A stretch of DNA of 64,000 nt from JACNJF01 sp050288105 (GTDB lineage: Bacteria; Pseudomonadota; Gammaproteobacteria; GCA-001735895): contig JBNKDE010000016.1 in NCBI GenBank assembly GCA_050288105.1, forward strand, positions 21,300 through 85,299. Direction: 5' to 3'. A program made the position numbers and the translations under genes. Below are positions 8,642 to 16,719 of the stretch, piece by piece; within the stretch, counting starts at the first letter, position 1, and each line of letters opens with the position of its first letter. Below the pieces are notes generated by a model. It saw only the letters and a list, made by a program, of their open reading frames with translations, searched no databases and was not told the origin of the DNA.

Positions 8642-9409
8642 ATGATGATGGAATATAGTTTAGAGATCCTGTTACTTTTATTCTTCGCAGCCATGCTCGC
8701 CGGCTGGGTGGATACCATCGCAGGCGGTGGTGGTCTACTGACGATTCCCGCTTTGTTATTATGCGGTCTGCCTCCCGCCGTGGTGCTGGCTACCAATAAA
8801 TTACAGGGCAGCAGCGGAACCCTGATCTCTACGCTTTACTTTGTCCGGAAGGGCGCAGTTAACCTGAAGGAGATGTGGCTGTTAATTCTGATGACCTTCA
8901 TGGGCTCAGTGCTGGGCAGCTGGTTAATCTTAAGAGCAAATGCTGATTTTTTGATGAAGCTCCTGCCGCTGATCCTGATTCTGGTTGGACTTTATTTCCT
9001 GTTTGCGCCCAGGGTGTCCGATCTTGATCGTGAACGACGTCTGAAACTGGTGACCTTTGCCTTACTGGTATGCCCCTTACTGGGATTTTATGATGGTTTT
9101 TTTGGGCCGGGAACTGGGAGTTTTATGGCCCTGTCTCTGGTTACCCTGTGTGGTTATGGTCTGCCTAAGGCAACCGCACAGACCAAGGTGTTAAACTTTA
9201 CCAGCAATATTTCGGCGCTGGGCTATTTCATTCTGTTTGGAGAAATAGCCTGGTCTGTTGGAGCGGTAATGATCGCAGGTCAGGTGATAGGTGCCACAGT
9301 CGGTGCGAATATGGTAGTCAATATCGGGTCGCGCTTAATTAAGCCGGTCATTGTTATTGTGTGTTTTGCAATGGCCAGCCGTATTCTGTGGCAAAACATG
9401 ACGGCCTGA
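8642..9409 (+). CDS. TauE/SafE-family (TSUP) membrane permease
   Basis: A 255-residue integral membrane protein with about eight hydrophobic segments. The N-terminal motif LAGWVDTIAGGGGLLTIPALL and the second-half repeat GFYDGFFGPGTGSFMALSLV are the paired signatures of the TSUP (DUF81) family. Members are proposed to export sulfite, sulfoacetate or other organic anions. It is encoded 31 bases after the VOC gene, which suggests one transcript. The gene converges with the next one; a 7-bp inverted repeat (CCTGATT/AATCAGG, 9405-9427) spans the junction without a clear T-run. The substrate is unknown. Confidence 0.9.
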   Translation: MMMEYSLEILLLLFFAAMLAGWVDTIAGGGGLLTIPALLLCGLPPAVVLATNKLQGSSGTLISTLYFVRKGAVNLKEMWLLILMTFMGSVLGSWLILRANADFLMKLLPLILILVGLYFLFAPRVSDLDRERRLKLVTFALLVCPLLGFYDGFFGPGTGSFMALSLVTLCGYGLPKATAQTKVLNFTSNISALGYFILFGEIAWSVGAVMIAGQVIGATVGANMVVNIGSRLIKPVIVIVCFAMASRILWQNMTA

Positions 9410-9422
9410 TTTTGATGATCAA

Positions 9423-10316
9423 TCAGGAATTCTGGTCACGCACAATGTTGGAAAAATTGACGGTAGTGTCTTCGTAATTGAGCATTGATTTTAATTCATG
9501 CCAGATTGATTCTGAATTAATGATACGATCATGCCCCCATTTACTGGTTGCAACTAATTTAGTGAGCGGAAATTTCGCGCAAAATTTTTCACTATCACCA
9601 ATTGACGAGAACTCGTCATTTCTATCATGCGCTATAACGCTGTCATCGCTGAATTTTTCCAGGTTTTTTGCCAGCTCAAGACTGCTGTAGGCTGTGCCAT
9701 AGTCAGCTGCAAAGCTGGCTGCGTACTGCTTCATTTTTTCTGGACGCATGTTGAGCTGTTGCACGCGCTTAAGAAAATACAGCTTGAAGTTAAATACCGG
9801 AGCGATCAGCAACAAAGGTAATCCACTCAGCATTCCAGACTTGCTGCTGGCGATTATCATACAACCGATATCGTGTGCGACCACCGCGTTCAGCCCTGCG
9901 CTATGGTTCTCCCTGACGAACTTTAAAACGGCATCGGTGCTGGTTACCATCTGTTTGAGTGTGGCAGGTCTTTTGGTAGCTATTTTATGCGGCAGATGAT
10001 CAAATGCCAGTGCGGTAAAGCCAATTTCTTTCAGGCCTCTCATTAGCGAGAAAAACTGATAAGAACCGCCACCCCAGCCATGTACAAAGACCACAGTAGG
10101 ACCCCTGCCCGTCTGATAGTAGTTGAGCTTGCCATTAGGCGTATTAATCACCCCTCGTTCAAAATTTGCTGGCGTTTGTATTTCCTTAGGCTGGTAAGGA
10201 TTGATCAGGAACTGGTAAGTATGGACCTCCAGATCACCTTCTTTTGTGCTCAATCGACTGCGAAGTAAATCCAGTGGTTTGAGTAGGGCGGTTTGCACTG
10301 TTTTTATTTTCGACAT
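9423..10316 (-). CDS. alpha/beta hydrolase with Asp in the nucleophile elbow
   Basis: A 297-residue alpha/beta hydrolase. The oxyanion-hole region reads VVFVHGWGGGSYQFF. The nucleophile elbow reads VVAHDIGCM, so the residue in the nucleophile place is Asp, as in haloalkane or fluoroacetate dehalogenases and epoxide hydrolases, rather than the Ser of esterases. A C-terminal GHDRII could supply the catalytic His. An unusual ~55-residue N-terminal leader precedes the fold, and no signal peptide is evident. Only a weak CAGG ribosome site precedes the ATG. It is the last gene of the leftward run after the Ni transporter gene, 162 bases away. The substrate is unknown. Confidence 0.75.
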   Translation of the reverse strand: MSKIKTVQTALLKPLDLLRSRLSTKEGDLEVHTYQFLINPYQPKEIQTPANFERGVINTPNGKLNYYQTGRGPTVVFVHGWGGGSYQFFSLMRGLKEIGFTALAFDHLPHKIATKRPATLKQMVTSTDAVLKFVRENHSAGLNAVVAHDIGCMIIASSKSGMLSGLPLLLIAPVFNFKLYFLKRVQQLNMRPEKMKQYAASFAADYGTAYSSLELAKNLEKFSDDSVIAHDRNDEFSSIGDSEKFCAKFPLTKLVATSKWGHDRIINSESIWHELKSMLNYEDTTVNFSNIVRDQNS

Positions 10317-10478
10317 AAACCTGGAAAAGCTCGTTAAGCAGTTTAACTTCTGGGTGCTTACTATAATCCCATTCGCTCAGGTTTAAATGTAAATTTTTCA
10401 ACCTGCTGACCAGCGGTGGCAGAAGTTTTAAAGACTGGCTGGTTTCTGCGTTGGTATGTATAAAGCGCCCGGTTGCCC

Positions 10479-11174
10479 TCAGCTGAGCTGGTAAACGATG
10501 GAGAAACCCAGCCCGCAGGTCAGTAATCCGATAGCGGTCTGTAAACCATTATGCATCCAGGTGAGCCCATTGGCTGAAGCACGCAGGGGAATGGCAATGA
10601 TAATAGATAGAATTGCCATGCCCAGCATGGAACCTGTACCGAACAACAACATGTACCATAAACCAAGCCACAGCGTATCTACCGTTTCCATGGTGATTAG
10701 TATCAGTGCTGCTGATCCCGCCATGCCATGCATTAATCCAATCATCAGGGTGCGTACCGGGAACCGATGGTCATGGCTATGATTATGCTGGCTTAGCTCG
10801 TGAACAGGCTCAGTTTGATGTGAATGGGCATGGATATGCGTGGTTGATCTTTCGTGTCTATGGATATGGTAATGGATGCGATCACGTATCACGCGGCGTA
10901 ACACATCCAGACCCAGCGCGATCAGCATGATACCTACGCCCATTTCCAGTACCAGAGTCAGTTGCTCTGGCACTATCGTATCCATCCAGATCACCACCGA
11001 ACCAAACAGGAATAGTGTGATGGTGTGTCCCAGCCCCCACACCAGTCCATGTTTGATGCTGGAACGGATGGAATTATTGTGCTGGGTGGTTATCGCTGCC
11101 ACAGCTGCCAGATGGTCGGCATCCAGCGCGTGGCGCATGCCGATCATAAATCCAAGAAGTAACAGACTGGTCAT
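10479..11174 (-). CDS. nickel/cobalt transporter (NiCoT/NicO/UreH-like)
   Basis: A 231-residue membrane protein with about six helices. Helix 1-2 carries RHALDADHLAAVAAI, the HxxxxDH metal-selectivity motif of NiCoT/NicO permeases. A second GLMHGMAGSAALIL motif lies in the second half. Between them is a His-rich cytoplasmic loop (HIHAHSHQ, HNHSHDH), typical of Ni/Co carriers. The ATG at 11174 overlaps the hypE stop (TGATG); the TTG one codon upstream is not needed. The position at the end of the hyp operon indicates Ni2+ supply for hydrogenase. The name HupE belongs to a different family with a similar role. Confidence 0.88.
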   Translation of the reverse strand: MTSLLLLGFMIGMRHALDADHLAAVAAITTQHNNSIRSSIKHGLVWGLGHTITLFLFGSVVIWMDTIVPEQLTLVLEMGVGIMLIALGLDVLRRVIRDRIHYHIHRHERSTTHIHAHSHQTEPVHELSQHNHSHDHRFPVRTLMIGLMHGMAGSAALILITMETVDTLWLGLWYMLLFGTGSMLGMAILSIIIAIPLRASANGLTWMHNGLQTAIGLLTCGLGFSIVYQLS

Positions 11175-12232
11175 CAACAGATCCTCGGTAATTGTTCGCC
11201 CACCAGCATGTCGACGATACGGTCTCCGCCGAAGCGGGTCTTCATGATCACGCGTTGCTTAGGCTCAGCGATCACCTCAGCCACTATGGCGCTATGTTCG
11301 CCCTGCGGGTGGCTACGCATGACGTTCAATACGGCATCGGCCTGATCGGCAGGTACTACCGCAATGACCTTGCCCTCATTGGCCAGGTAAAGCGGGTCCA
11401 GGCCGAGAATTTCACACATACCGCGCACCGCATCGCGAATCGGCAGGCTGGCTTCGTCGATACGGATCGCGCAGTTACTGGATTCGGCGAATTCATTTAA
11501 TACCGTAGCAATGCCGCCGCGGGTAGCATCACGCATGCAGTGAATATCCGGGCAGATCTCCAGCATGTGCTGGATTAGCGAGCCCAGCGCTGCGCAGTCG
11601 GTCTGGATGGTGTTTTCCATCGCTAGCTCACCACGTGCATCGACAATGGCAGCGCCATGGTCGCCTATATAGCCGTTACAGATCACGACATCGCCAGGCT
11701 GCGCGCGGTTGGCAGCGACATTGATACCCGCGGGGATCACCCCGACGCCTGCTGTATTGATAAACAGTTTGTCGGCTGCGCCCTTGTGTACCACCTTGGT
11801 ATCGCCCGTCACGATGCGCACCCCAGCGGCATCCGCGGTGGCCTTCATCGATTGCACGATACGGCGCAGGTCTTCTACCGCCAGGCCTTCCTCGATAATC
11901 ATGCCGCAGCTTAAGTAAAGCGGTATCGCGCCACCTACGGCGAGATCATTCACGGTGCCGGTAACAGCCAGCTTGCCGATGTCACCACCAGGGAAAAACA
12001 AAGGATCCACGACGTAACTATCGGTGGTCATCGCCAGGCGATCACCTTTTTGCATCAGTGCCTGCATATCGAAACGCGCCTGGTCTTCCAGCGTATTCAG
12101 TTCCGGGCTGTCGAAGCCGGCGACGAAGATATCGTCGATCAGGTCGCGCATAGCCTTGCCACCGCTGCCATGCGACAGGGTTATGGTTTCAGCGCGTAGT
12201 TTGCGCGCGCGTGCGGGTTTATCGGCGATCAT
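11174..12232 (-). CDS. hypE: hydrogenase maturation factor HypE
   Basis: A 352-residue PurM/AIR-synthase-like enzyme. HypE receives a carbamoyl group from HypF on its C-terminal Cys and dehydrates it with ATP to a thiocyanate, the source of the cyanide ligands of the NiFe centre. The start region LSHGSGGKAMRDLIDD, the ATP-binding GDTKVVHKG, and the C-terminal PRIC with the acceptor Cys as the last residue are all present. The start overlaps the hypD stop by 4 bases (ATGA), and the Ni transporter start overlaps its own stop, so the three are translationally coupled. Confidence 0.97.
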   Translation of the reverse strand: MIADKPARARKLRAETITLSHGSGGKAMRDLIDDIFVAGFDSPELNTLEDQARFDMQALMQKGDRLAMTTDSYVVDPLFFPGGDIGKLAVTGTVNDLAVGGAIPLYLSCGMIIEEGLAVEDLRRIVQSMKATADAAGVRIVTGDTKVVHKGAADKLFINTAGVGVIPAGINVAANRAQPGDVVICNGYIGDHGAAIVDARGELAMENTIQTDCAALGSLIQHMLEICPDIHCMRDATRGGIATVLNEFAESSNCAIRIDEASLPIRDAVRGMCEILGLDPLYLANEGKVIAVVPADQADAVLNVMRSHPQGEHSAIVAEVIAEPKQRVIMKTRFGGDRIVDMLVGEQLPRIC

Positions 12233-13386
12233 GCTGCGCTGGCCCCCTCAGATTGTTGACGTTTTTCGAGTAATTCAGGCAGGTTGCCGAAATTATAATA
12301 AGCGGCACAGGCCCCTTCCGAGGAAACCATCAGTGCGCCCATCGGGGTTTCGGGGGTGCAACTGCTGCCAAATACCTTGCACTGCCAGGGACGGATTACG
12401 CCTTTGATCACTTCACCGCACTGGCAGGATTTGGGGTCGGCGATTTTCAGGTTGGGCACATTGAATTTCTGTTCGGCATCGAACTCTGCGTACTCCTTGC
12501 GAATACGCACGCCGGAATGGTCGATAGAACCGAGGCCTCGCCATTCGAAGAATTCGCGCAGCTCGTACACCTGGTGGATCGCGTTCAGGCCGGGTGAGTT
12601 GCCGCTTTTGGGCACCACGCGCTGGTACTGGTTTTCCACCGCGCAACGTTTTTCCGCAAACTGCCTGATCACCATATAAATCGACTGCAGGATATCCAGC
12701 GGTTCGAAACCGGTAATCACGATCGGCTTCTGGTAAACCTGCGGGATGAACTGGAACGGCTCTTCGCCCACTACCATGCTCACATGGCCGGGAGCAAGAA
12801 AACCATCCACGCGCATATCGGGCGAATCGAGCACTGCCTTGATGGTCGGTACCGTGGTGATGTGGTTACAGAACAGGGAAAAGTTCTTAACCCCTTCGGC
12901 TTTTGCCTGTAACAGGGTCAGCGCGGTACTGGGCATGGTAGTTTCAAAACCCAGCGCAAAAAAGATGACCTGGCGTTCCGGATTTTTTCGCGCCAGTTCC
13001 AGCGCATCCAGCGGTGAGTACACCATGCGGATATCCGCACCGTCTGCCTTCGCCTGCAACAGGCTTTTCTTCGAACCCGGCACCCGCATGGCATCGCCAA
13101 AGGTGGTGAAGATCACATCCGGGCGCTCGGCCAGTGCCACACAATCGTCTACTCTGCCCATCGGCAGTACACAGACCGGGCAGCCTGGGCCGTGGATCAT
13201 TTCAATACTGTCGGGCAACATTTGCTCGATACCATAGCGAAAAATCGTGTGCGTATGTCCGCCACAGAATTCCATAATCTGCATCGGATTTTTCTTATCG
13301 TAAGGCAGGGATTGCATGGTTTCAGCAATCTTGACAGTCAGGGAACGAGCCATTTCAGGATCGCGGAATTCATCGACAAATTTCAT
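12229..13386 (-). CDS. hypD: hydrogenase maturation factor HypD
   Basis: A 385-residue Fe-S protein that, with HypC, forms the scaffold on which Fe(CN)2CO is built. The start MKFVDEFRDPEMARSL is the conserved HypD N-terminus; the open frame 10 codons upstream lies in the preceding gene. The Cys motifs are present: FCGGHTHTIF, the GPGCPVCVLP thiol pair, and the C-terminal cluster ligands in CQCGEVIKG, WQCKVFGSSC and EGACAAYY. It starts 1 base from the stop of the SIS-domain gene and runs into hypE with a 4-base overlap. Confidence 0.97.
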   Translation of the reverse strand: MKFVDEFRDPEMARSLTVKIAETMQSLPYDKKNPMQIMEFCGGHTHTIFRYGIEQMLPDSIEMIHGPGCPVCVLPMGRVDDCVALAERPDVIFTTFGDAMRVPGSKKSLLQAKADGADIRMVYSPLDALELARKNPERQVIFFALGFETTMPSTALTLLQAKAEGVKNFSLFCNHITTVPTIKAVLDSPDMRVDGFLAPGHVSMVVGEEPFQFIPQVYQKPIVITGFEPLDILQSIYMVIRQFAEKRCAVENQYQRVVPKSGNSPGLNAIHQVYELREFFEWRGLGSIDHSGVRIRKEYAEFDAEQKFNVPNLKIADPKSCQCGEVIKGVIRPWQCKVFGSSCTPETPMGALMVSSEGACAAYYNFGNLPELLEKRQQSEGASAA

Positions 13387-13387
13387 C

Positions 13388-14077
13388 TCATTGCTCCGGT
13401 TGGGCCAGTCGCCCACGTTGATCAGCGAGTAAGGTATGGGTCAGGTCCCACAGTATGTGGTAACAGGCAACATGCACTTCCTGCACGCGGTGTATCGAAT
13501 CGGTATCCACCACCAGACAGTGGTCGAGCAGTCCGCTGGACAGCATTTCACCGCCGGTATTGCCGGCAAAGCCAATGGTGGTCAGGCCCATGGCATGCGC
13601 CTTGCGAAAGCCATCCATCAGGTTGGCGGAATTACCACTGGTGGAAAAACCGATCACACAATCGCCTTTTTTGGCATGTGCTTCAATCTGGCGGCTGAAA
13701 ACGTGCTGTATGCCCACGTCGTTGGCCACCGCACTGAAAAACGCATTGTCATTATTCATATTAAAAGCGGGCAGGCTGGGACGTCCGGCGGTGACCGGGT
13801 GCTGGAATTCCACCGCAATATGCGAGGCATCGCAGCTCGAGCCGCCATTGCCCATCGATAATAACTTGCCGCCGGCCATATAAGTGTTAGCAACAGCCTG
13901 CGCTGCATTCACCAGTGCCTGGGCATGGCTGTCGAAGAATTTCTGTTTGACGTCGATGCTGTGCTGCGCTTTTTGCCTTACCGACTCCAGCAGTGCTGCA
14001 TTCTCGCTCGCAGCATCCTTTTTACCCTGGTGTAAAAAAGGATACAGCGACTGCAGGGGATCGGTTTTGTCGTTCAT
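13388..14077 (-). CDS. SIS-domain phosphosugar isomerase-like protein (GmhA/DiaA type) inside the hyp operon
   Basis: A 229-residue SIS-domain protein. The GmhA/DiaA-type core includes LLSMGNGGSSCDASHIAVEF (phosphosugar-binding loop), VIGFSTSGNSANLMDGF and TIGFAGNTGGEML. The C-terminal helix has VQEVHVACYHILWDLTH. GmhA makes D-glycero-D-manno-heptose 7-phosphate for LPS, whereas DiaA binds DnaA. Here the gene sits between hypC and hypD, with 1 base separating it from each, so it is made with the Fe-ligand scaffold proteins. No heptose genes are nearby. A role linked to hydrogenase maturation is inferred from position only. The start ATG at 14077 is preferred; the open frame upstream lies within hypC. 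Confidence 0.85.
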   Translation of the reverse strand: MNDKTDPLQSLYPFLHQGKKDAASENAALLESVRQKAQHSIDVKQKFFDSHAQALVNAAQAVANTYMAGGKLLSMGNGGSSCDASHIAVEFQHPVTAGRPSLPAFNMNNDNAFFSAVANDVGIQHVFSRQIEAHAKKGDCVIGFSTSGNSANLMDGFRKAHAMGLTTIGFAGNTGGEMLSSGLLDHCLVVDTDSIHRVQEVHVACYHILWDLTHTLLADQRGRLAQPEQ

Positions 14078-14078
14078 A

Positions 14079-14360
14079 TCATTGACCAGCCGATTGCTGC
14101 ATTGCATCCAGCTCCTGCTGGACCTCGCCCAGTTCAGCCAGGATCGCCAGGGTTTTCTGTGCTTCGTCTTCGTCAATACGACTCATCGCAAAGCCGACAT
14201 GCACCAGTACCCAGTCGCCTACGCAGGTCTCGACCGGATGGTCATCGGAAATAATGCAGGCGATGTTCACCTGGCGTTTGATGCCGCTAACGTCGACGCG
14301 CGCCATCATTTTTTCGGGGTCGGTGATTTCTACAATCTGACCGGGGATACCAAGACACAT
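14079..14360 (-). CDS. hypC: hydrogenase maturation chaperone HypC
   Basis: A 93-residue HypC/HybG/HupF-family protein. The N-terminus MCLGIPGQIVEI has the essential Cys2, which binds the Fe(CN)2CO unit once Met is removed. The conserved GDWVLVHVGFAMSRIDEDEA segment follows. It works with HypD and hands the iron unit to the large-subunit precursor. The second HypC-like gene of the island, hupF at 27790-28140, is probably the chaperone dedicated to HupL. The start is fixed by the MCLGIP motif. Confidence 0.97.
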   Translation of the reverse strand: MCLGIPGQIVEITDPEKMMARVDVSGIKRQVNIACIISDDHPVETCVGDWVLVHVGFAMSRIDEDEAQKTLAILAELGEVQQELDAMQQSAGQ

Positions 14361-14361
14361 T

Positions 14362-16719
14362 TCAGTTAATCTCCTGTTGCAGGCGGGCGGCAGCAATTGC
14401 TGCCTGTCCCAGAGCCAGACCGCCGTCGTTAGCGGGGGTCTGGCGGTGAATAAGTACCTGTAAACCGCGTTCGGTCAACAGATGTTGGGTTAGTTTGAGC
14501 AGGGTAGGGTTTTGCATGACCCCGCCACTCAGCGCGACCGTGTTGATTTGGTGCTGTGCATTTAACTGCACCACCATGTCACTAATCATATGTGCCAGCG
14601 TGTGATGAAAACGTGCTGCAATCAATGCCCTGTCGCTATCCTGCGCCAGATCCTGTAACAGCGCCAGCCACATCTGGGCATTATCGATTAACGCGATATC
14701 CTGCTGCTGGATTGCGAACGGGTAGGGTGTAGCCTGTGCCAGCTGCCGGGGCTGGATTAAGGCTTCCAGTTCAATCGCCGCCTGGCCTTCGTAGCTGATG
14801 GCATCGGGGCATATGCCCAGCGCACCCGCCACCGCGTCGAACAGGCGTCCGCAGGATGAGCTTAAAGGTGCATTGGTGCGGGTTTCAATCATGCGTTGCA
14901 AGATATCCACAGGTTTCTGGTTTAGGTATTGAAACAGATCCAGCGCTGGGAATTGCTGATTGAGATCAAGCCAGTCGGCATTCTGGTACAACTGAGCAAA
15001 GGTATTGCGCCAGGGTTCCAGCATCGCTTTATGCGCGCCGGGCAGGGCGACCGGTTTAAAGCTACCCATGCGGGTAAAGTCGAGGTAATCAGCGAGCATA
15101 AATTCGCCGCCCCACAGCGTACCATCATGCGCATAGCCCAGCCCATCCAGCGCGACTCCGATGACCGGGCCCTGATCGATGCGCCACTGGTTGTCCGCCA
15201 TGCAGGCCGCAATATGTGCATGATGATGTTGCACTTCGATCAGCGCCAGGTCCTGCTGTTCGGCCAGTTCGCGTCCTAGCTTGCTGGACAGGTATTCAGG
15301 GTGCTGGTCAATGACGATGGCTTCGGCTTTGAAATCATACAGGCGCTGGTATAAATCCAGGTTTTTCAGGTAATCCTGATAGGTCTGCAAGTTTTCCAGG
15401 TCACCCATGTGCTGTGACAGGGTGAGCTGCCTGCCGCGTAACAGTGCGAAGCAGTTTTTCAACTCGGCGCCCAGCGCCAGGATGCGGCTGTGTGCACTGA
15501 AATCCTGCGCCAGCGTTAAAGGGGCTGGAGCAAAGCCGCGTGCGCGGCGATAGTACTGGGTCTGGCCATCGATGACGCGCAGCACTGAATCGTCGATGCG
15601 GTTGACGATAGCGCGGTTATGCATCAGGAAAAAGTCTGCGATATCTGACAGCTTTTCCAGCGCCTGCTGGTTGTCAATGCACTGAGGCTCATGCGATGCA
15701 TTACCTGAAGTCAGCACGATAGGGTTATCCAGTTGTTGCATCAGTAAATGATGCAACGGCGAATAAGGTAGCATGAAGCCGAGTGATTGTTGCCCCGCTG
15801 CAATCTGGTCGGACAAATCACCATCGACTTCATGTTGCTGCATCACCAGTATCGGCGCTGCCGGGCTGGCAAGCAGTTGCTGCTCCAGTTCTGATAGCTG
15901 GCAGTAGCGTTTAATTTGCTCGATATTTGCTGCCATCAAAGCCAGCGCTTTGGCTGGTCGTTGCTTGCGCTGGCGTAGCGTGCGGACTGCTTTGTCGTTG
16001 GTCGCATCGCAGGCGAGCTGGAACCCGCCAATACCCTTGATTGCAATAATATAGCCTTGCTGAATCAGGCTGGCGCTATGGGCAATGATGTCCTGGCATA
16101 GCACCAGGTTACCCTCGTTATCGCACAGCTGTAAAACCGGGCCACAGTCAGGACAGGCATTGGGCTGGGCATGAAAACGTCGGTCGTTTGGGTCCTGGTA
16201 TTCCTGCAAACAGCTGGGGCATTGCTGGAATTTATCCATGCTGGTGAACTGCCGGTCATAGGGAATATTACGCACGATACTCAGGCGCGGACCGCAGTGG
16301 GTGCAGTTGGTAAATGCATAGCCATAGCGACGATTGTGTGGATCGTTGATGTCATCCAGGCAGGCCTGACAGGTTGCTGCATCAGCGACGACTGCGGTGT
16401 TGATTTCACCACTCGGGCTGTGCAGGATGCTGAAGTCCTGGTATTCGCTTTCATCGCTGGCAGCTAGGCAATCTATGGAGTCAATATGTGCCAGTGGTGG
16501 TGGGTTCTGCTGTAGTAGCTGGATAAAGCGATCAACGTCAGCCTGTTCTGCCTGCAGTACGATCAGTACCCCGTCACCATCGTTTTGCACGCTGCCGCAA
16601 AGTCCGAGCTGTTGCGCCAGTCGGTAAACGGTAGGCCGGAAGCCAACACCCTGCACCTGTCCACGCACGCGTATCTGCTGGCATGTGGGTGGTGAAATAT
16701 GCGGGCAGGCGGTATTCAT
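14362..16719 (-). CDS. hypF: carbamoyltransferase HypF
   Basis: A 785-residue enzyme that makes carbamoyl-AMP from carbamoyl phosphate and ATP and passes the carbamoyl group to HypE. The domains appear in order: an acylphosphatase-like domain (about 15-105, VRGQVQGVGFRPTVYRLA), a zinc-binding region with four CxxC pairs (CQAC, CTHC, CPSC, CPDC; about 110-185), a YrdC-like domain (about 200-390) and a Kae1-like domain. The last carries the HHHAHIAACM metal site and SGGVMQNPTLL. Length is normal. It lies 1 base from both hypC and hupV. Confidence 0.97.
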   Translation of the reverse strand: MNTACPHISPPTCQQIRVRGQVQGVGFRPTVYRLAQQLGLCGSVQNDGDGVLIVLQAEQADVDRFIQLLQQNPPPLAHIDSIDCLAASDESEYQDFSILHSPSGEINTAVVADAATCQACLDDINDPHNRRYGYAFTNCTHCGPRLSIVRNIPYDRQFTSMDKFQQCPSCLQEYQDPNDRRFHAQPNACPDCGPVLQLCDNEGNLVLCQDIIAHSASLIQQGYIIAIKGIGGFQLACDATNDKAVRTLRQRKQRPAKALALMAANIEQIKRYCQLSELEQQLLASPAAPILVMQQHEVDGDLSDQIAAGQQSLGFMLPYSPLHHLLMQQLDNPIVLTSGNASHEPQCIDNQQALEKLSDIADFFLMHNRAIVNRIDDSVLRVIDGQTQYYRRARGFAPAPLTLAQDFSAHSRILALGAELKNCFALLRGRQLTLSQHMGDLENLQTYQDYLKNLDLYQRLYDFKAEAIVIDQHPEYLSSKLGRELAEQQDLALIEVQHHHAHIAACMADNQWRIDQGPVIGVALDGLGYAHDGTLWGGEFMLADYLDFTRMGSFKPVALPGAHKAMLEPWRNTFAQLYQNADWLDLNQQFPALDLFQYLNQKPVDILQRMIETRTNAPLSSSCGRLFDAVAGALGICPDAISYEGQAAIELEALIQPRQLAQATPYPFAIQQQDIALIDNAQMWLALLQDLAQDSDRALIAARFHHTLAHMISDMVVQLNAQHQINTVALSGGVMQNPTLLKLTQHLLTERGLQVLIHRQTPANDGGLALGQAAIAAARLQQEIN

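Noticed and set aside
8002..8796. 264-codon minus-strand open frame opposite the regulator, VOC and TauE/SafE genes
   Set aside because: It lies opposite three well-supported genes and has no recognisable motif.
9405..9427. Inverted repeat CCTGATT/AATCAGG between convergent genes as a terminator
   Set aside because: The stem is AT-rich, only 7 bp, with a 9-base loop and no T-run on either side.
10317..10478. Coding-like open frame on the minus strand between the Ni transporter and the hydrolase
   Set aside because: About 110 codons are open into the transporter gene, but there is no ATG or GTG, only one TTG, and it overlaps the hydrolase start out of frame. Probably chance, or a remnant that cannot be proved.
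12746..13698. Long plus-strand frames opposite hypD and the SIS gene
   Set aside because: Antisense shadows of conserved genes with firm family motifs.
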